Assembly: GCA_902489275.1 (NCBI GenBank)
Contig: CABTZK010000006.1
Coordinates: 25,709 to 89,708 of the forward strand
Length of the DNA stretch: 64,000 bases
Source of the DNA: an uncultured Porphyromonadaceae bacterium
GTDB taxonomy: Bacteria > Bacteroidota > Bacteroidia > Bacteroidales > Muribaculaceae
Direction: 5' to 3'
Within the stretch, counting starts at the first letter, position 1; each line of letters opens with the position of its first letter. Shown piece after piece: positions 8,674 through 18,016 of this stretch. The notes beneath the pieces were generated by a model. It was not told the origin of the DNA. It saw only the letters and a program-made list of their open reading frames with translations, and did no database searches. The position numbers and the translations under genes were made by a program.

Positions 8674-9258
8674 ATGACAAAGAAAGGAAAAATCTGCATT
8701 TTTGGCGCATCAAGCGGACGCATTGAGAGCACCTACACCGACGAGGCCTACAAATTGGGCACGCTCATGGCCGAAAGCGGCTGGGACTGCGTGTGCGGAG
8801 CCGGGCGCAATGGGCTCATGCGCGCCGTGAGCGACGGCGTGCTCGATGCGGGGGGAGCCGTGACGGGCATTATCCCCAAGTTCATGGTCGACAACGGCTG
8901 GGACTATGACCGCCTGACCGAGACCATCATCACCCCCGACATGCACACCCGCAAAGAATCCATGGCCGAAATCGCCGATGCCTTCATTGCCCTGCCTGGT
9001 GGCTGCGGCACCATCGAGGAACTCATGGAAATCTACACCTGGCGGCAACTCGGCATCGTCGAGAAACCCATCGTGGTGCTCAACACCATTGGCTACTACG
9101 ACCCGCTGCTCAAAATGGTGGAGCGCTGCAGCACGCTGGGATTCATCAAGCAGAGCCACAGATGCTTGTGGAAGATTGCCGCCACGCCCAAAGAAGCCAT
9201 CGCCTCGGTTGAGCGGCAACTGGAAAGAGGCATTCTTCCTGTCGAGTCGAAATACTAA
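8674..9258 (+). CDS. LOG-family protein (cytokinin riboside 5'-monophosphate phosphoribohydrolase type)
   Basis: 194 residues from the ATG at 8674; the adjacent GTG at 8671 is equally possible. A Rossmann-like fold begins KICIFGASSG, the second glycine motif is CGAGRNGLM, and the hallmark PGGCGTIEE motif is near residue 107 with the preceding HTRKESM segment. LOG enzymes cleave N6-modified AMP to free base and ribose 5-phosphate; bacterial members of TIGR00730 often act as nucleotide 5'-monophosphate nucleosidases. It lies nine bases before the DUF4271 gene and is probably cotranscribed with DUF4271-hemD, although that link has no obvious functional logic. Confidence 0.92.
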   Translation: MTKKGKICIFGASSGRIESTYTDEAYKLGTLMAESGWDCVCGAGRNGLMRAVSDGVLDAGGAVTGIIPKFMVDNGWDYDRLTETIITPDMHTRKESMAEIADAFIALPGGCGTIEELMEIYTWRQLGIVEKPIVVLNTIGYYDPLLKMVERCSTLGFIKQSHRCLWKIAATPKEAIASVERQLERGILPVESKY

Positions 9259-9267
9259 ACTGCCCGA

Positions 9268-10194
9268 ATGCCAATGCCCCAGCATGCCCCATCGCACACC
9301 TTGACTGCCGCCCCTGCCGATAGCGCAATGGCGGGCATCTTCCCTGCCAAGTTTGTCCTGCATCGCGACACCGCTAGAACCGACTCGGCCGCCTTGAAGT
9401 GGGTACCTCAATACCCGGCGGGCTTCCCGGCTCGCCAGGGCAACAACGCGCCGCACCAGGCCATCGACCAGCTGCCCATCATGCAAGTGCCCCAAGGCGA
9501 GGCAAGCAACATCCGCCTGCAATCGCCCCTCTACGACACGGGGGCGATGACCTTGCTGCTGCTGGGCATTGTCGCGGTCACCATGAGTTTTCACTCGGGC
9601 TATAAATACGTGGAAAATTTCCTCCACAACATGTTTTCCATCCGCAAGCGCGAGAACCTCTTCGACGACCACACGGTGAGCGAACTCGGCATCATGACCG
9701 CGCTCATCCTGAACACCTGCGTGATGATGAGCCTGGCCACTTTCTATGCCATGGGCCTCTTCCTGCCGGGCCAAGTGCCCTGCCTCTCAAGCCGAGTGTT
9801 CCTGCACGTGGGGGCTTTTGCGGCACTGTGGGGCTTGTTCTACTTAGCCCAATTAGGCATTTACTACGTGCTGGGCTACGTGTTCACCGACCCGCTGAAC
9901 GCCAGGATATGGCGAAGTGGCTACAAGGCATCCATGTCGCTGCTGGGACTCCTGTGCTTCCCCGTCGTTGTCGTTCTGCTCGTGTATCCATCAAGTGTCA
10001 GAATCACACTTTTCATCATCATTTTGCTTTATATAGGAGCACGTTTAGTGTTTATTTACAAAGGATTTAGGATTTTTTTCAACAATATTTCAAAAAGTGT
10101 CTTTTTTATTTTGTACCTTTGCAGCGTCGAAATTGTACCTCCAATTTTGTACTGTTTTGGTGCGATTTTAACATGCCAATTGTTACAGTCATAA
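9268..10194 (+). CDS. DUF4271 membrane protein
   Basis: 308 residues. A soluble, proline-rich N-terminal 90 residues is followed by about six hydrophobic segments: near residues 94-110 (MTLLLLGIVAVT), 140-165, 180-205, 220-240, 250-265 and 280-300. It matches the DUF4271 family of Bacteroidetes, which has no proven function and usually sits directly upstream of hemD, as here (22 bases). A role linked to tetrapyrrole synthesis or membrane assembly is only guilt by association. The last 80 codons are more AT-rich than the rest and hold a -7-like box (10114) that may drive hemD separately. Confidence 0.8.
   Translation: MPMPQHAPSHTLTAAPADSAMAGIFPAKFVLHRDTARTDSAALKWVPQYPAGFPARQGNNAPHQAIDQLPIMQVPQGEASNIRLQSPLYDTGAMTLLLLGIVAVTMSFHSGYKYVENFLHNMFSIRKRENLFDDHTVSELGIMTALILNTCVMMSLATFYAMGLFLPGQVPCLSSRVFLHVGAFAALWGLFYLAQLGIYYVLGYVFTDPLNARIWRSGYKASMSLLGLLCFPVVVVLLVYPSSVRITLFIIILLYIGARLVFIYKGFRIFFNNISKSVFFILYLCSVEIVPPILYCFGAILTCQLLQS
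10114..10121 (+). promoter_or_regulatory. Possible internal promoter for hemD
   Basis: TACCTTTG followed by CAGCG lies within the 3' end of the DUF4271 gene, about 95 bases before the hemD ATG. No good -33 TTTG is present at the right distance, so this is tentative. Confidence 0.4.
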
Positions 10195-10216
10195 AAACGA
10201 TCTATTAACATTGAAA

Positions 10217-10957
10217 ATGAAGAAAATATTGATTTCTCAGCCGAAGCCCACTTCGGAGAAATCGCCTTATTACGCTCTTGAGGAAAAACATGGAGTAGAA
10301 ATCGTATTTCGTCCATTTTTCAAGGTAGAGGGGCTGACTTCAAGAGAATTCCGCCAGCAGAAGATTTCCATCAGCGACTACACTGCGGTGATTTTCACGG
10401 CTCGCATCGCCATCGACCACTATTTTCGCCTGGCCAAGGAACTGCGTTTCGACGTGCCCGACACCATGAAATACTTCTGCATCAGCGAGACTGTTGCACA
10501 TTACCTCCAAAAGTATATCATCTACCGCAAGCGCAAAATCTTCTTTAGCGAGAGCGGCAAGATGGATGGACTGATTCCCCTGATCGAGAAACACAAGAAA
10601 GAACGCTACCTCTACGTCGTGAGCGATGTGCACGAGTCGAGACTCCAACTGCTCGAAGAGAAGAAAATCAATTTCCAGCAAGCGGTCATGTATCGCACCG
10701 TGAGCAACACTTTCCCAAAAGACGAGCCGTTTGACTACGATATGCTCATCCTCTTCACGCCAACAGGCGTGAAGTCACTGTTGAGCAATTTCCCCGATTT
10801 CAAGCAGGGCGATATTGCGATTGGCGCAATGGGCACCAACACCATCGAGGAACTCAAAAACAATGACCTGCGCCTTGACCTCACCACGTCGAGCGAGGCA
10901 CCGTCGATGGCAGCCGCTATCGACCAGTATCTCGACAAGACGGAAGGGCAGAAATAG
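10217..10957 (+). CDS. hemD: Uroporphyrinogen-III synthase
   Basis: 246 residues from the ATG at 10217; a TTG two codons earlier is less likely. HemD folds inwards and closes hydroxymethylbilane to uroporphyrinogen III, the branch point of haem and other tetrapyrroles. The family is weakly conserved, but this protein has the two-lobed pattern: an N-terminal KKILISQPKP strand, the central YTAVIFTARIAIDHYF segment, and the second-lobe sequences YLYVVSDVHES and DMLILFTPTGVKSLL, followed by IGAMGTNTIEEL. The DUF4271 neighbour is the usual Bacteroidetes context and supports the call. A terminator follows. Confidence 0.88.
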   Translation: MKKILISQPKPTSEKSPYYALEEKHGVEIVFRPFFKVEGLTSREFRQQKISISDYTAVIFTARIAIDHYFRLAKELRFDVPDTMKYFCISETVAHYLQKYIIYRKRKIFFSESGKMDGLIPLIEKHKKERYLYVVSDVHESRLQLLEEKKINFQQAVMYRTVSNTFPKDEPFDYDMLILFTPTGVKSLLSNFPDFKQGDIAIGAMGTNTIEELKNNDLRLDLTTSSEAPSMAAAIDQYLDKTEGQK

Positions 10958-11002
10958 GCTGCAAGCGAAAAAGAAGCCCACAAAAAATCATCATACGATT
11001 CC

Positions 11003-11041
11003 AAGATGCTTTGTCACGGTTGTGGCGAAGCATCTTTTTTC
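11003..11041 (+). terminator. Rho-independent terminator after hemD
   Basis: AAGATGCTT (11003-11011) pairs with AAGCATCTT (11028-11036), followed by TTTT. It faces the minus-strand terminator at 11055. Confidence 0.8.
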
Positions 11042-11054
11042 AAGGAAGTAGCCA

Positions 11055-11095
11055 AAAACCAAGGAGGATGCGCCTGCAAAGTGGGCACATCCTCC
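11055..11095 (-). terminator. Minus-strand terminator after the LRR protein gene
   Basis: GGAGGATG (11063-11070) pairs with CATCCTCC (11088-11095), with inner extension GCGCC/GGCAC. Read on the minus strand the hairpin is followed by TTGGTTTTTGG. Confidence 0.7.
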
Positions 11096-11131
11096 TGAAA
11101 AATTGGATAGCTGAAAAATTTTTGCGCCTTT

Positions 11132-13678
11132 TTAGCGGACGGCCAGCTTGAGCGAGCGGCCATCGACCGTCACGACATACATGCCTGGAGCGAGGTCGGC
11201 TACCGAAAGGATTTGATTGGCGGCATGCGCTTTCACTTGGCGCACTTTCACACCAGCCACGTTGTACATGGAAATCATGCGGCCTGGGCAAGTGCCTTGA
11301 ACCTCAACAGTGCCAGCGGCAGGGTCGTAGACCATGCGCAAGGCTGCCGTGCTCACTGCGTCAATGCCCGAGAAACTGACATCAAGCGTGTAGCCTTTTT
11401 CAATGGCGATGTTGCCGTGGCAAGTGGTCTCGCCAGGGTTGCCCAAAATGAAAATCTTGCCGAAATTGTCGCTTTCGGGGAATGTGGACTGGTTTTCGGT
11501 CTCAAACGGGTAAGCAATCTCGTTCAAGTTCTTCAAGTTATTGAACAGCGCATCCAGCGCATCGCTGCTGAGTTGATTGTTGCGCAAGTCGATCGTAACG
11601 AGAGCGTTGTCAGGAGAGACCGTAAACTCGGTGAGCTCATTTGACGAAGCGTCAACACAATAGGTTTGGTCATTGTCAGGCAAACTCAACTTGGAGAGTC
11701 TTTGATTTCTGCAATCCAGCGTCATTAAGCCCCGAGAGTAGTATTTGATTTCGGGCTGGCGCACTGCGTGCGTAATCTTGTAGGGCGTCGACTGCAAGAA
11801 ACTGCTCCACCAGTTGCCCCAATCCACCCAGAAGGGATCATAGAAGTTCTCCACATTGAACTCAATGTCCTGACCAACTGGGATATTGGTATTCACAACC
11901 AAGCAAGGATTGACAGGAGCAACCGACCATGCGTCGTCAAGCACATCAATTTTCCAGCCTTTATTCTTGGCACCCATGAGGTCCACTTGCTGAGCTTTCA
12001 CATCGGGAATTTCCGACAGCTCAAGTTGCTTCTTCCACGCGCGCTCGTTGGCGTAGACTTTCAAGGATGTCACATTGGGCAACATGGCCAGGAAAGCATC
12101 GAGCTGAGCCTTGGGCAGCACTGTCCTGGCCAAGTAGCAACTTTGCAAGTTGGGCAGCGACGAGTATTGAATGGCAGCCAGCGACGCGCAGCCCGCCACG
12201 CTGAGCCGGCGCAGCTGGGGATTGTGGGTGAGATCCAGCGCGGTAACGGCAATCTTGCTGGCAAAGAACTCTTCGAGTGAAGGCACTTTGCTCAGGTCGA
12301 TATTTTCCATGTCGCGATTTCCCGACACATCAAGAACCGCAAGTTTTGAGACCGGAGTCAAGTCAATTGTCGTGAGCGCGTTGGTGGCGACGTAAAGTTG
12401 ATTAAGCTCGGTCAAATGATTGAGGTCAAGCTCGCTGATGTAGAAGTTCTTCGACAAGGAGACGTATTTCAGTCTCGGGCACTTGGTCAAGTCAATCGCT
12501 CCGATGCGATTGCTCACCGCATTGAGGTGTTCCAACTCGGGCATGCCATCGAGCGAGAGCTCGGTGAGCTTGTTGAAGCCAAGTTCAAGGGTTTTGAGTT
12601 TGTCCATGCCCGAAAATTGGATGGACTTGATCATTTGCTCCGTAGCCCTGAAGTTGGTCACGCCTTGGGCATAAATCTTGATATTCGTTCCCTTTGCAGT
12701 GCCTGCCACGACACCTTGGGTCTCAAGAAGGTTGACGACCGTGCGTTGCCCGTCGCCAAAGTCAACTTCCACGTTTTCGGGACCGGCCATCACCAGGTTC
12801 ACATCGAGTCCCTCTCGGTTGAGCTCCATCGCAATTTGGGCATCGGTGGTAATCGTGTCGCCATGCTCGCCGGTGTTGTTCTTGAAACATCTCAGGCAAT
12901 AGCGTGACGATGCCACCCACGGATATACCATCACGAAGTCGGCATCGAAACCAAATCCCCATGCGCCCGTCGCCTCCTTGTTGCGAGGCGTTGTCGACCA
13001 GTACCGGCCACGCGAGTTCACGTCCATCACGGTTCCGTCCTCGGTATAGTTGCCATAGCCGCAAGCCGGGAAATAGCGCACCACATCGGCCGCATTGCCA
13101 CTGGTCCAGTAGTCGGCCTTGGCCAGCTCTTTCACGTCTAACCCGGCGCCGCTTGGGCCCAGCAGGCGGCAAGTGACTTTAAGGCCTTTGATTTTGGTTT
13201 GATTCGTGTCGTCGTCGGTGAAAATCGGCTCCCAGCGGTAGGCCGAAAGATACTTGTTGTCACCCCCCATGAAACGCAGCGCGTAGCACACATAGTTGCC
13301 CTCGCCATAGTAATGGGCGTTCAACGTCATCGTCTGGCCAAAAAGGGTCACGGTTTCCTCGCCCGTCTTGTCGATTTTCCAACTCAAATCGGGATAAGGG
13401 CTTGCGGTGGTCTCATCTGGCGGATAGATGCCCGAAATCACAATCAGCTCCTCCTTGGTAGGGAGGTGATAGCCCTCGGGCGGGGTCACGTTTTTCACAT
13501 CGGCCCACTTGAAGTAGCCACCCTGAATGTCAAGCTCATCGCCTGTAGCGAATGTGCCGTCGGCATTGAGGTTGTACTTCGCCACCGCCGAAAGCGGATT
13601 CTTGGTTTCTCCACTCCAGGCACACACGTTGCAGAGCAGGAAGGAAATCAATAAAAATAAGTGTCTTTTTCTCTTCAT
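11132..13678 (-). CDS. Secreted leucine-rich-repeat protein with T9SS sorting domain
   Basis: 848 residues. A signal peptide (MKRKRHLFLL to CAWS) leads into an N-terminal region of about 250 residues with FISUMP-like features: GYHLPTKEELIVISG, the segment RYWSTTPRNKE and RYCLRCFKNN. A run of bacterial leucine-rich repeats follows (about 340-545; LKTLELGFNKLTELSL, LAVLDVSGNRDMENIDLS), then a second, shorter LRR block near 670-720 and a linker. The last 70 residues are a type A T9SS sorting domain (RMISMYNVAGVKV, LAPGMYVVTVDG). It is predicted to be a surface or released protein that binds an unknown partner. It is transcribed alone, with a TATCTTTG box about 45 bases before the ATG. Confidence 0.85.
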   Translation of the reverse strand: MKRKRHLFLLISFLLCNVCAWSGETKNPLSAVAKYNLNADGTFATGDELDIQGGYFKWADVKNVTPPEGYHLPTKEELIVISGIYPPDETTASPYPDLSWKIDKTGEETVTLFGQTMTLNAHYYGEGNYVCYALRFMGGDNKYLSAYRWEPIFTDDDTNQTKIKGLKVTCRLLGPSGAGLDVKELAKADYWTSGNAADVVRYFPACGYGNYTEDGTVMDVNSRGRYWSTTPRNKEATGAWGFGFDADFVMVYPWVASSRYCLRCFKNNTGEHGDTITTDAQIAMELNREGLDVNLVMAGPENVEVDFGDGQRTVVNLLETQGVVAGTAKGTNIKIYAQGVTNFRATEQMIKSIQFSGMDKLKTLELGFNKLTELSLDGMPELEHLNAVSNRIGAIDLTKCPRLKYVSLSKNFYISELDLNHLTELNQLYVATNALTTIDLTPVSKLAVLDVSGNRDMENIDLSKVPSLEEFFASKIAVTALDLTHNPQLRRLSVAGCASLAAIQYSSLPNLQSCYLARTVLPKAQLDAFLAMLPNVTSLKVYANERAWKKQLELSEIPDVKAQQVDLMGAKNKGWKIDVLDDAWSVAPVNPCLVVNTNIPVGQDIEFNVENFYDPFWVDWGNWWSSFLQSTPYKITHAVRQPEIKYYSRGLMTLDCRNQRLSKLSLPDNDQTYCVDASSNELTEFTVSPDNALVTIDLRNNQLSSDALDALFNNLKNLNEIAYPFETENQSTFPESDNFGKIFILGNPGETTCHGNIAIEKGYTLDVSFSGIDAVSTAALRMVYDPAAGTVEVQGTCPGRMISMYNVAGVKVRQVKAHAANQILSVADLAPGMYVVTVDGRSLKLAVR

Positions 13679-13928
13679 GTCAATGGTTTTTGAAATAGTA
13701 AAATGGTAAAAATATCAAGACAAAGATAGAAACTTAATTTCGATAAAGCAGCCACCTCGACATATATTTTTTGGTTTTTTAGCAAATATTTAGAAATTAT
13801 CGGCTTCGTTCGAGGCACGACAGGAAACGCTGGTGTGCCCAAAAGTGACGACCGCTAAAAAAGCGCCAATCCCATTGCAAAATACACTGCGGGTGGCAGG
13901 AGAAAAGTGCAAAAATTACTTTTTTCAT

Positions 13929-13959
13929 TTTGTATTGCGCTCGACTTGCAGTAACTTTG
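13929..13959 (+). promoter_or_regulatory. Promoter of the RNA methyltransferase gene
   Basis: TTTG (13929-13932), 19-base spacer, TAACTTTG (13952-13959). The whole element is strikingly like the ybeY promoter at 54869. The leader to the ATG is about 100 bases. The rest of the gap 13679-13928 shows nothing else apart from the minus-strand promoter region of the LRR gene. Confidence 0.75.
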
Positions 13960-14066
13960 CAGCAGATTTTTAAAAGAGGTCTTTTAATTCGTTCCACTTT
14001 TTACCACGACAAGAGCCAGCCCGCATGCTGAGGGGGGTGACTTGTCTCTAAACATTTTCTTTCCTG

Positions 14067-15647
14067 ATGAGTGAAAAATTTGAAATGGTCGCCAAGACTT
14101 TCCAAGGTCTCGAAGGCGTGTTAAGCGATGAGCTTCAGGCGCTGGGCGCCAGCGATGTTCTGCAAGGCAAGCGCATGGTCTCGTTCACTGGCGACAAAGA
14201 AATGATGTACCGTGCCAACTTCTGCCTGCGCACAGCGCTGCGGGTCCTTAAACCCATCTACAAGTTCCGCTCTACCGATGCCGATGACCTCTACAACCAA
14301 GTGAAACGCTTCGATTGGACACCATTCCTGACCCCCGAAACGACGTTCTCAATCGACACTACAGTGTTTAGCGACAGCTTCCGCCACTCCCGCTTTGTGA
14401 CCTATCGCGTGAAAGACGCGATAGCCGACTATTTCATGGAACTTGGCGGAAAACGCCCATCGATTCGCCTCAACAATCCCGATATTCAACTCGACGTGCA
14501 CATCTCCAACGACGAGGTCACCATCAGCCTCGACTCTTCGGGCGAGCCATTGTACAGGCGCGGGTGGCGGGTGGCGCAGACCGATGCCCCTATCAACGAG
14601 GTACTCGCCGCCGGCATCCTCAAACTCAGCGGATGGGACGGGCAATGCGACTTGGTCGACCCCATGTGCGGATCGGGCACGTTCCTGATCGAGGCGGCGC
14701 TCATCGCTGCCAATATCAACCCAGGCGTGTACCGCAAGGAATATGCCTTCCAGCATTGGGACGACTATGACCAAGACCTCTTTGAGACCATTTACAACGA
14801 CGACTCGGGCGAGAGAGCGTTCGACCACAAAATCTACGGCAGCGACATCGCCATCCAGGCCATAGAAATCTCCAAGCGAAACATCAAGAGCGCCGGCGTG
14901 GCCAAAATGATTGAGGTCAAGCAACAAGACCTGCGCAATATCACCGAGTGTCCCGAAAAGGGCATGCTCGTCACGAACCCTCCCTACGGCGCCCGCCTGA
15001 AATATGACGACATCGAGAGCCTTTACGCCAGCATGGGCGAGAAGATGAAGAAAGTGTTCAAGGGCTACCACTGCTGGGTGATGGCCTACAACACCGACCT
15101 CACCGACCTCATTGGCCTCAAGCCATCCATCAACTATCCCCTGCTCAATGGCGAGCTCGAATGCGAATTGAGAGAATATGTCATCTTCGAGGGCCGCTAC
15201 AACGATATGCGCCGCGAGGGTGGCGACATCAAAAACCGCGACTTCAGAGCCAGCGACAACGATCGCGGCGCGCATCGCCCGCGATTCAGAGAAACCTTTG
15301 GGAATGGCGATAAAAGGGATGACAAGAGACCTCGTGAGCGGCAACCACGACGCGACAACGACCAGAGTGAGAGGAGACCACGACGCTTCGAGAAGAAAGA
15401 GGGCGGAGCGGCAGAACGGCGCATGCCCCGCTACGGAGAGCGCCCCCGCAGCGACCGGCGAGACAATGGCAGCGGCGAGCGAGAGCGCCAACCACGCAAA
15501 GAGAACCTCATGGACCGCGACCAATTCTTCCATAGCGAGAAGTTTGCCAAGCAAGTGCTCCAGTATCGCAAGCCCACCCTTGGCAAAGACAGCGAGGTAC
15601 CTATCGTGAAAGGACGCCGCAACGGCTGGAGAAAAAAAGACCAGTAG
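14067..15647 (+). CDS. THUMP-domain class I SAM-dependent RNA methyltransferase (RlmL-like)
   Basis: 526 residues. The N-terminal region with a THUMP RNA-binding fold (about 1-160) is followed by a Rossmann methyltransferase domain (about 165-375). Motif I DPMCGSGTFLIEA begins near residue 197 and the catalytic NPPYG motif is near residue 306. It resembles the N-terminal half of E. coli RlmKL, which makes m2G2445 in 23S rRNA; the RlmK half is absent. After residue about 376 there is an unusual, highly charged arginine-rich tail of about 105 residues (repeated RR, RPR and GERPR patterns), then a short conserved-looking end. The tail is probably disordered and RNA-binding. purD follows 65 bases downstream. 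Confidence 0.88.
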   Translation: MSEKFEMVAKTFQGLEGVLSDELQALGASDVLQGKRMVSFTGDKEMMYRANFCLRTALRVLKPIYKFRSTDADDLYNQVKRFDWTPFLTPETTFSIDTTVFSDSFRHSRFVTYRVKDAIADYFMELGGKRPSIRLNNPDIQLDVHISNDEVTISLDSSGEPLYRRGWRVAQTDAPINEVLAAGILKLSGWDGQCDLVDPMCGSGTFLIEAALIAANINPGVYRKEYAFQHWDDYDQDLFETIYNDDSGERAFDHKIYGSDIAIQAIEISKRNIKSAGVAKMIEVKQQDLRNITECPEKGMLVTNPPYGARLKYDDIESLYASMGEKMKKVFKGYHCWVMAYNTDLTDLIGLKPSINYPLLNGELECELREYVIFEGRYNDMRREGGDIKNRDFRASDNDRGAHRPRFRETFGNGDKRDDKRPRERQPRRDNDQSERRPRRFEKKEGGAAERRMPRYGERPRSDRRDNGSGERERQPRKENLMDRDQFFHSEKFAKQVLQYRKPTLGKDSEVPIVKGRRNGWRKKDQ

Positions 15648-15712
15648 CCTCTTCCATCGCATTGCGGAGGGCCACCACTCTTAAAATCGTAGCATTCTAA
15701 AAAATCATCACA

Positions 15713-16987
15713 ATGAAGATACTATTGTTAGGATCGGGCGGGCGAGAGTGCGCCATTGCCTGGAAACTGAATCAAAGCGACTTGCTCGACAGCCTGTACA
15801 TCGCCCCTGGCAATGCCGGAACGGCCGAATTTGGAGAAAATATCGACATTTCGCCCATGGATTTTGACGCTGTGGGACGCGTGGCACTGGAAAAGGGAAT
15901 TGAGATGCTCATTGTGGGCAGCGAAGACCCTCTTGTGGCGGGCATCACCGACTATTTCAATGGCAATCCGCAGCTCAAGGGCATCAAAGTGGTTGGCCCC
16001 TCAAAAGCTGGCGCCCAACTTGAGGGCAGCAAGAATTTTGCCAAGGCATTCATGCAGCGCCACCACATCCCCACAGCAGCCCATTTGAGCGTGACAGCCG
16101 ACAATATCCAAGAGGGGTATGCCTTTCTTGAACAACAGCAAGCGCCCTACGTGCTCAAGGCCGACGGTCTCGCTGCCGGCAAGGGGGTGCTCATCGTGCC
16201 CGCCATTGACGACGCCAAGCGCGCACTCAGCGACATGCTGGGCGGCAAGTTTGGCTCATCGAGCGCCACCGTGGTCATCGAGCAATTTCTCAAAGGCATC
16301 GAGTGCTCGGTGTTTGTGCTCACCGACGGCCGCGACTACCGCATCCTGCCAGTAGCCAAGGACTACAAGCGCGTGGGCGAGCACGAGACTGGCCTCAACA
16401 CGGGCGGCATGGGCAGCGTCTCGCCAGTGAGCTTTGCCGACGACGATTTCATGGCCAAGGTTGAGCAGCGCATCATCAAGCCCACCATTGCAGGCCTCCA
16501 GCAAGAAAAGCTGCCTTACACGGGATTTATTTTCTTTGGGCTGATGAACGTGGAGGGAAGCCCCTATGTGATTGAGTATAACTGCCGCATGGGCGACCCC
16601 GAGACCGAGGTGGTCATGCCCCGACTCAAAAGCGACCTGGTGCAATTGCTCGATGCCACCGTCCAGGGTCGCCTGGCCGAGACCCACATGGACATCGACC
16701 CACGCTATGCCGTGACGGTGATGATGGTGAGTGGCGGCTACCCCGAGCACTACGAGAAAGGCAAGGCCATCACGGGTATCGAGCAGGTGAAAGACAGCAT
16801 CGTGTTCCACTCGGGCACCAAGCGGGGCCATGACGGGACGCTGCTCACCGCGGGCGGGCGCGTGCTGGCCGTGACGAGCTATGGAGCCACCAAGCAACAA
16901 GCGCTCGACCGCTCGTTTAAAAACGCGCAAGTGATTGACTTCGACAAGAAGTACTACCGCCACGACATTGGTTTCGACTTGAAATAA
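15713..16987 (+). CDS. purD: Phosphoribosylamine-glycine ligase (GAR synthetase)
   Basis: 424 residues, the normal length. It joins glycine to 5-phosphoribosylamine with ATP, the second step of purine synthesis. The N-terminal motif LLLGSGGRECAIAWKL, the ATP-grasp glycine loop KADGLAAGKGV (about residue 145), the GLNTGGMGSVSPV loop and the metal-binding EYNCRMGDPETEVV segment (about residue 285) are all present. purN is 28 kb away, so the pathway genes are scattered. The membrane-protein gene begins 30 bases downstream, probably in the same transcript. Confidence 0.97.
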   Translation: MKILLLGSGGRECAIAWKLNQSDLLDSLYIAPGNAGTAEFGENIDISPMDFDAVGRVALEKGIEMLIVGSEDPLVAGITDYFNGNPQLKGIKVVGPSKAGAQLEGSKNFAKAFMQRHHIPTAAHLSVTADNIQEGYAFLEQQQAPYVLKADGLAAGKGVLIVPAIDDAKRALSDMLGGKFGSSSATVVIEQFLKGIECSVFVLTDGRDYRILPVAKDYKRVGEHETGLNTGGMGSVSPVSFADDDFMAKVEQRIIKPTIAGLQQEKLPYTGFIFFGLMNVEGSPYVIEYNCRMGDPETEVVMPRLKSDLVQLLDATVQGRLAETHMDIDPRYAVTVMMVSGGYPEHYEKGKAITGIEQVKDSIVFHSGTKRGHDGTLLTAGGRVLAVTSYGATKQQALDRSFKNAQVIDFDKKYYRHDIGFDLK

Positions 16988-17017
16988 ATCCAACTTGGCA
17001 GTTCACAGGCCAGCATC

Positions 17018-18016
17018 ATGACCTACTACGAGGAGAGAATCAATGAGTTTTTGAATAGCCGCACGTGCGCTGCACTGGCGGTTGCGGTCTTCGTACTCGC
17101 CTCTTTTCTCGCCTTCGACGCGGGACATTTCACCCAGCCCGATACGGGAAACGGCATTTTCTACTCCTTGACCGACAACCTCATCGCCAATAAGTTCCTT
17201 TCCTACGGCATCAATGTGCTGGCCGTGCTCATCATCACCAACCTCACGATGGCGCTCAACAAGGTTTACAACTTCGTGAGGTCAGTCACATTTGTCTTTG
17301 CCACTACATTTTTAGCGCTTGAATTGGGCAATCCTTTTGTGATGACGCAATTCAACACAGGGACAGCGCTGATTCTGGCTACCGTCTCGCTGCTGTTTAC
17401 GCTCTTCTCCTCCTACCAGAAAATAGGGCACTCGCAAAACAGCATCTTCCTCACTTTTGCCGCCTTATCGTTTTGCTGCATGTTCCAGTATGCTTTTTTG
17501 GTGCTTGTGGTGGCTTTCGCCATTGGCTTCTTCCAAATGCGCAGCATGGCATTTCGAGGCATTCTCGCCATGGTCATCGGCATGATCACGCCATTCTGGA
17601 TCATGATTGGTCTTGGCATCGTGAATCCTAAAGACGCCACCCTACCCCAAATCGAGACGATTTGGACAGAATTGCAAGCGGGCCAAGTGCAGCTGGCGAT
17701 TGCCTTTACTGCCGCGATAGCCATCCTGGCCATCCTGCTCATGATGACGAATTTGCTCACGATCATGAACTACCGGCTGCAAACACGCGTCTACAACTCA
17801 TTCATCATGACGCTCACCCTGGTGACTATCGCCATGATGTGCATCGACTACCGCAACATGATGATTTACGTGCCGCTACTCAACTGGTGCGTAGCCATTC
17901 AAGTGACCCACACATTTACCATCAATCGCCATTTCTTGCGCCGCTACATCCTCGTGATAGCCATCCTTGCTGCCGCTTTTGGGGTCTATGCGGGCTACTT
18001 ACTGGAATTGCTATGA
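17018..18016 (+). CDS. Multi-pass membrane protein of unknown function, coupled to pdxB
   Basis: 332 residues with about nine or ten hydrophobic helices, for example near residues 20-35, 60-80, 90-110, 115-133, 145-175, 180-200, 230-250, 260-280 and 305-328. No catalytic motif is recognisable. Its placement after purD and its size recall the DUF6427-type membrane proteins seen next to purD in other Bacteroidetes, but this is a weak suggestion. Its stop codon overlaps the pdxB start by four bases (ATGA at 18013-18016), which indicates translational coupling. Confidence 0.75.
   Translation: MTYYEERINEFLNSRTCAALAVAVFVLASFLAFDAGHFTQPDTGNGIFYSLTDNLIANKFLSYGINVLAVLIITNLTMALNKVYNFVRSVTFVFATTFLALELGNPFVMTQFNTGTALILATVSLLFTLFSSYQKIGHSQNSIFLTFAALSFCCMFQYAFLVLVVAFAIGFFQMRSMAFRGILAMVIGMITPFWIMIGLGIVNPKDATLPQIETIWTELQAGQVQLAIAFTAAIAILAILLMMTNLLTIMNYRLQTRVYNSFIMTLTLVTIAMMCIDYRNMMIYVPLLNWCVAIQVTHTFTINRHFLRRYILVIAILAAAFGVYAGYLLELL

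Noticed and set aside
8710..9774. A 354-codon open frame antisense to the LOG and DUF4271 genes
   Set aside because: His/Gly/Val-rich composition typical of antisense reading in GC-rich DNA; it crosses two real genes.
14349..15662. A 437-codon open frame antisense to the RNA methyltransferase
   Set aside because: It is the reverse shadow of a GC-rich gene; it has no domain, no signal and no promoter, while the + strand gene has clear motifs.
17662..18012. Upstream extension of the pdxB frame
   Set aside because: It lies inside the membrane-protein gene in another frame; the ATGA overlap at 18013 gives the natural start.
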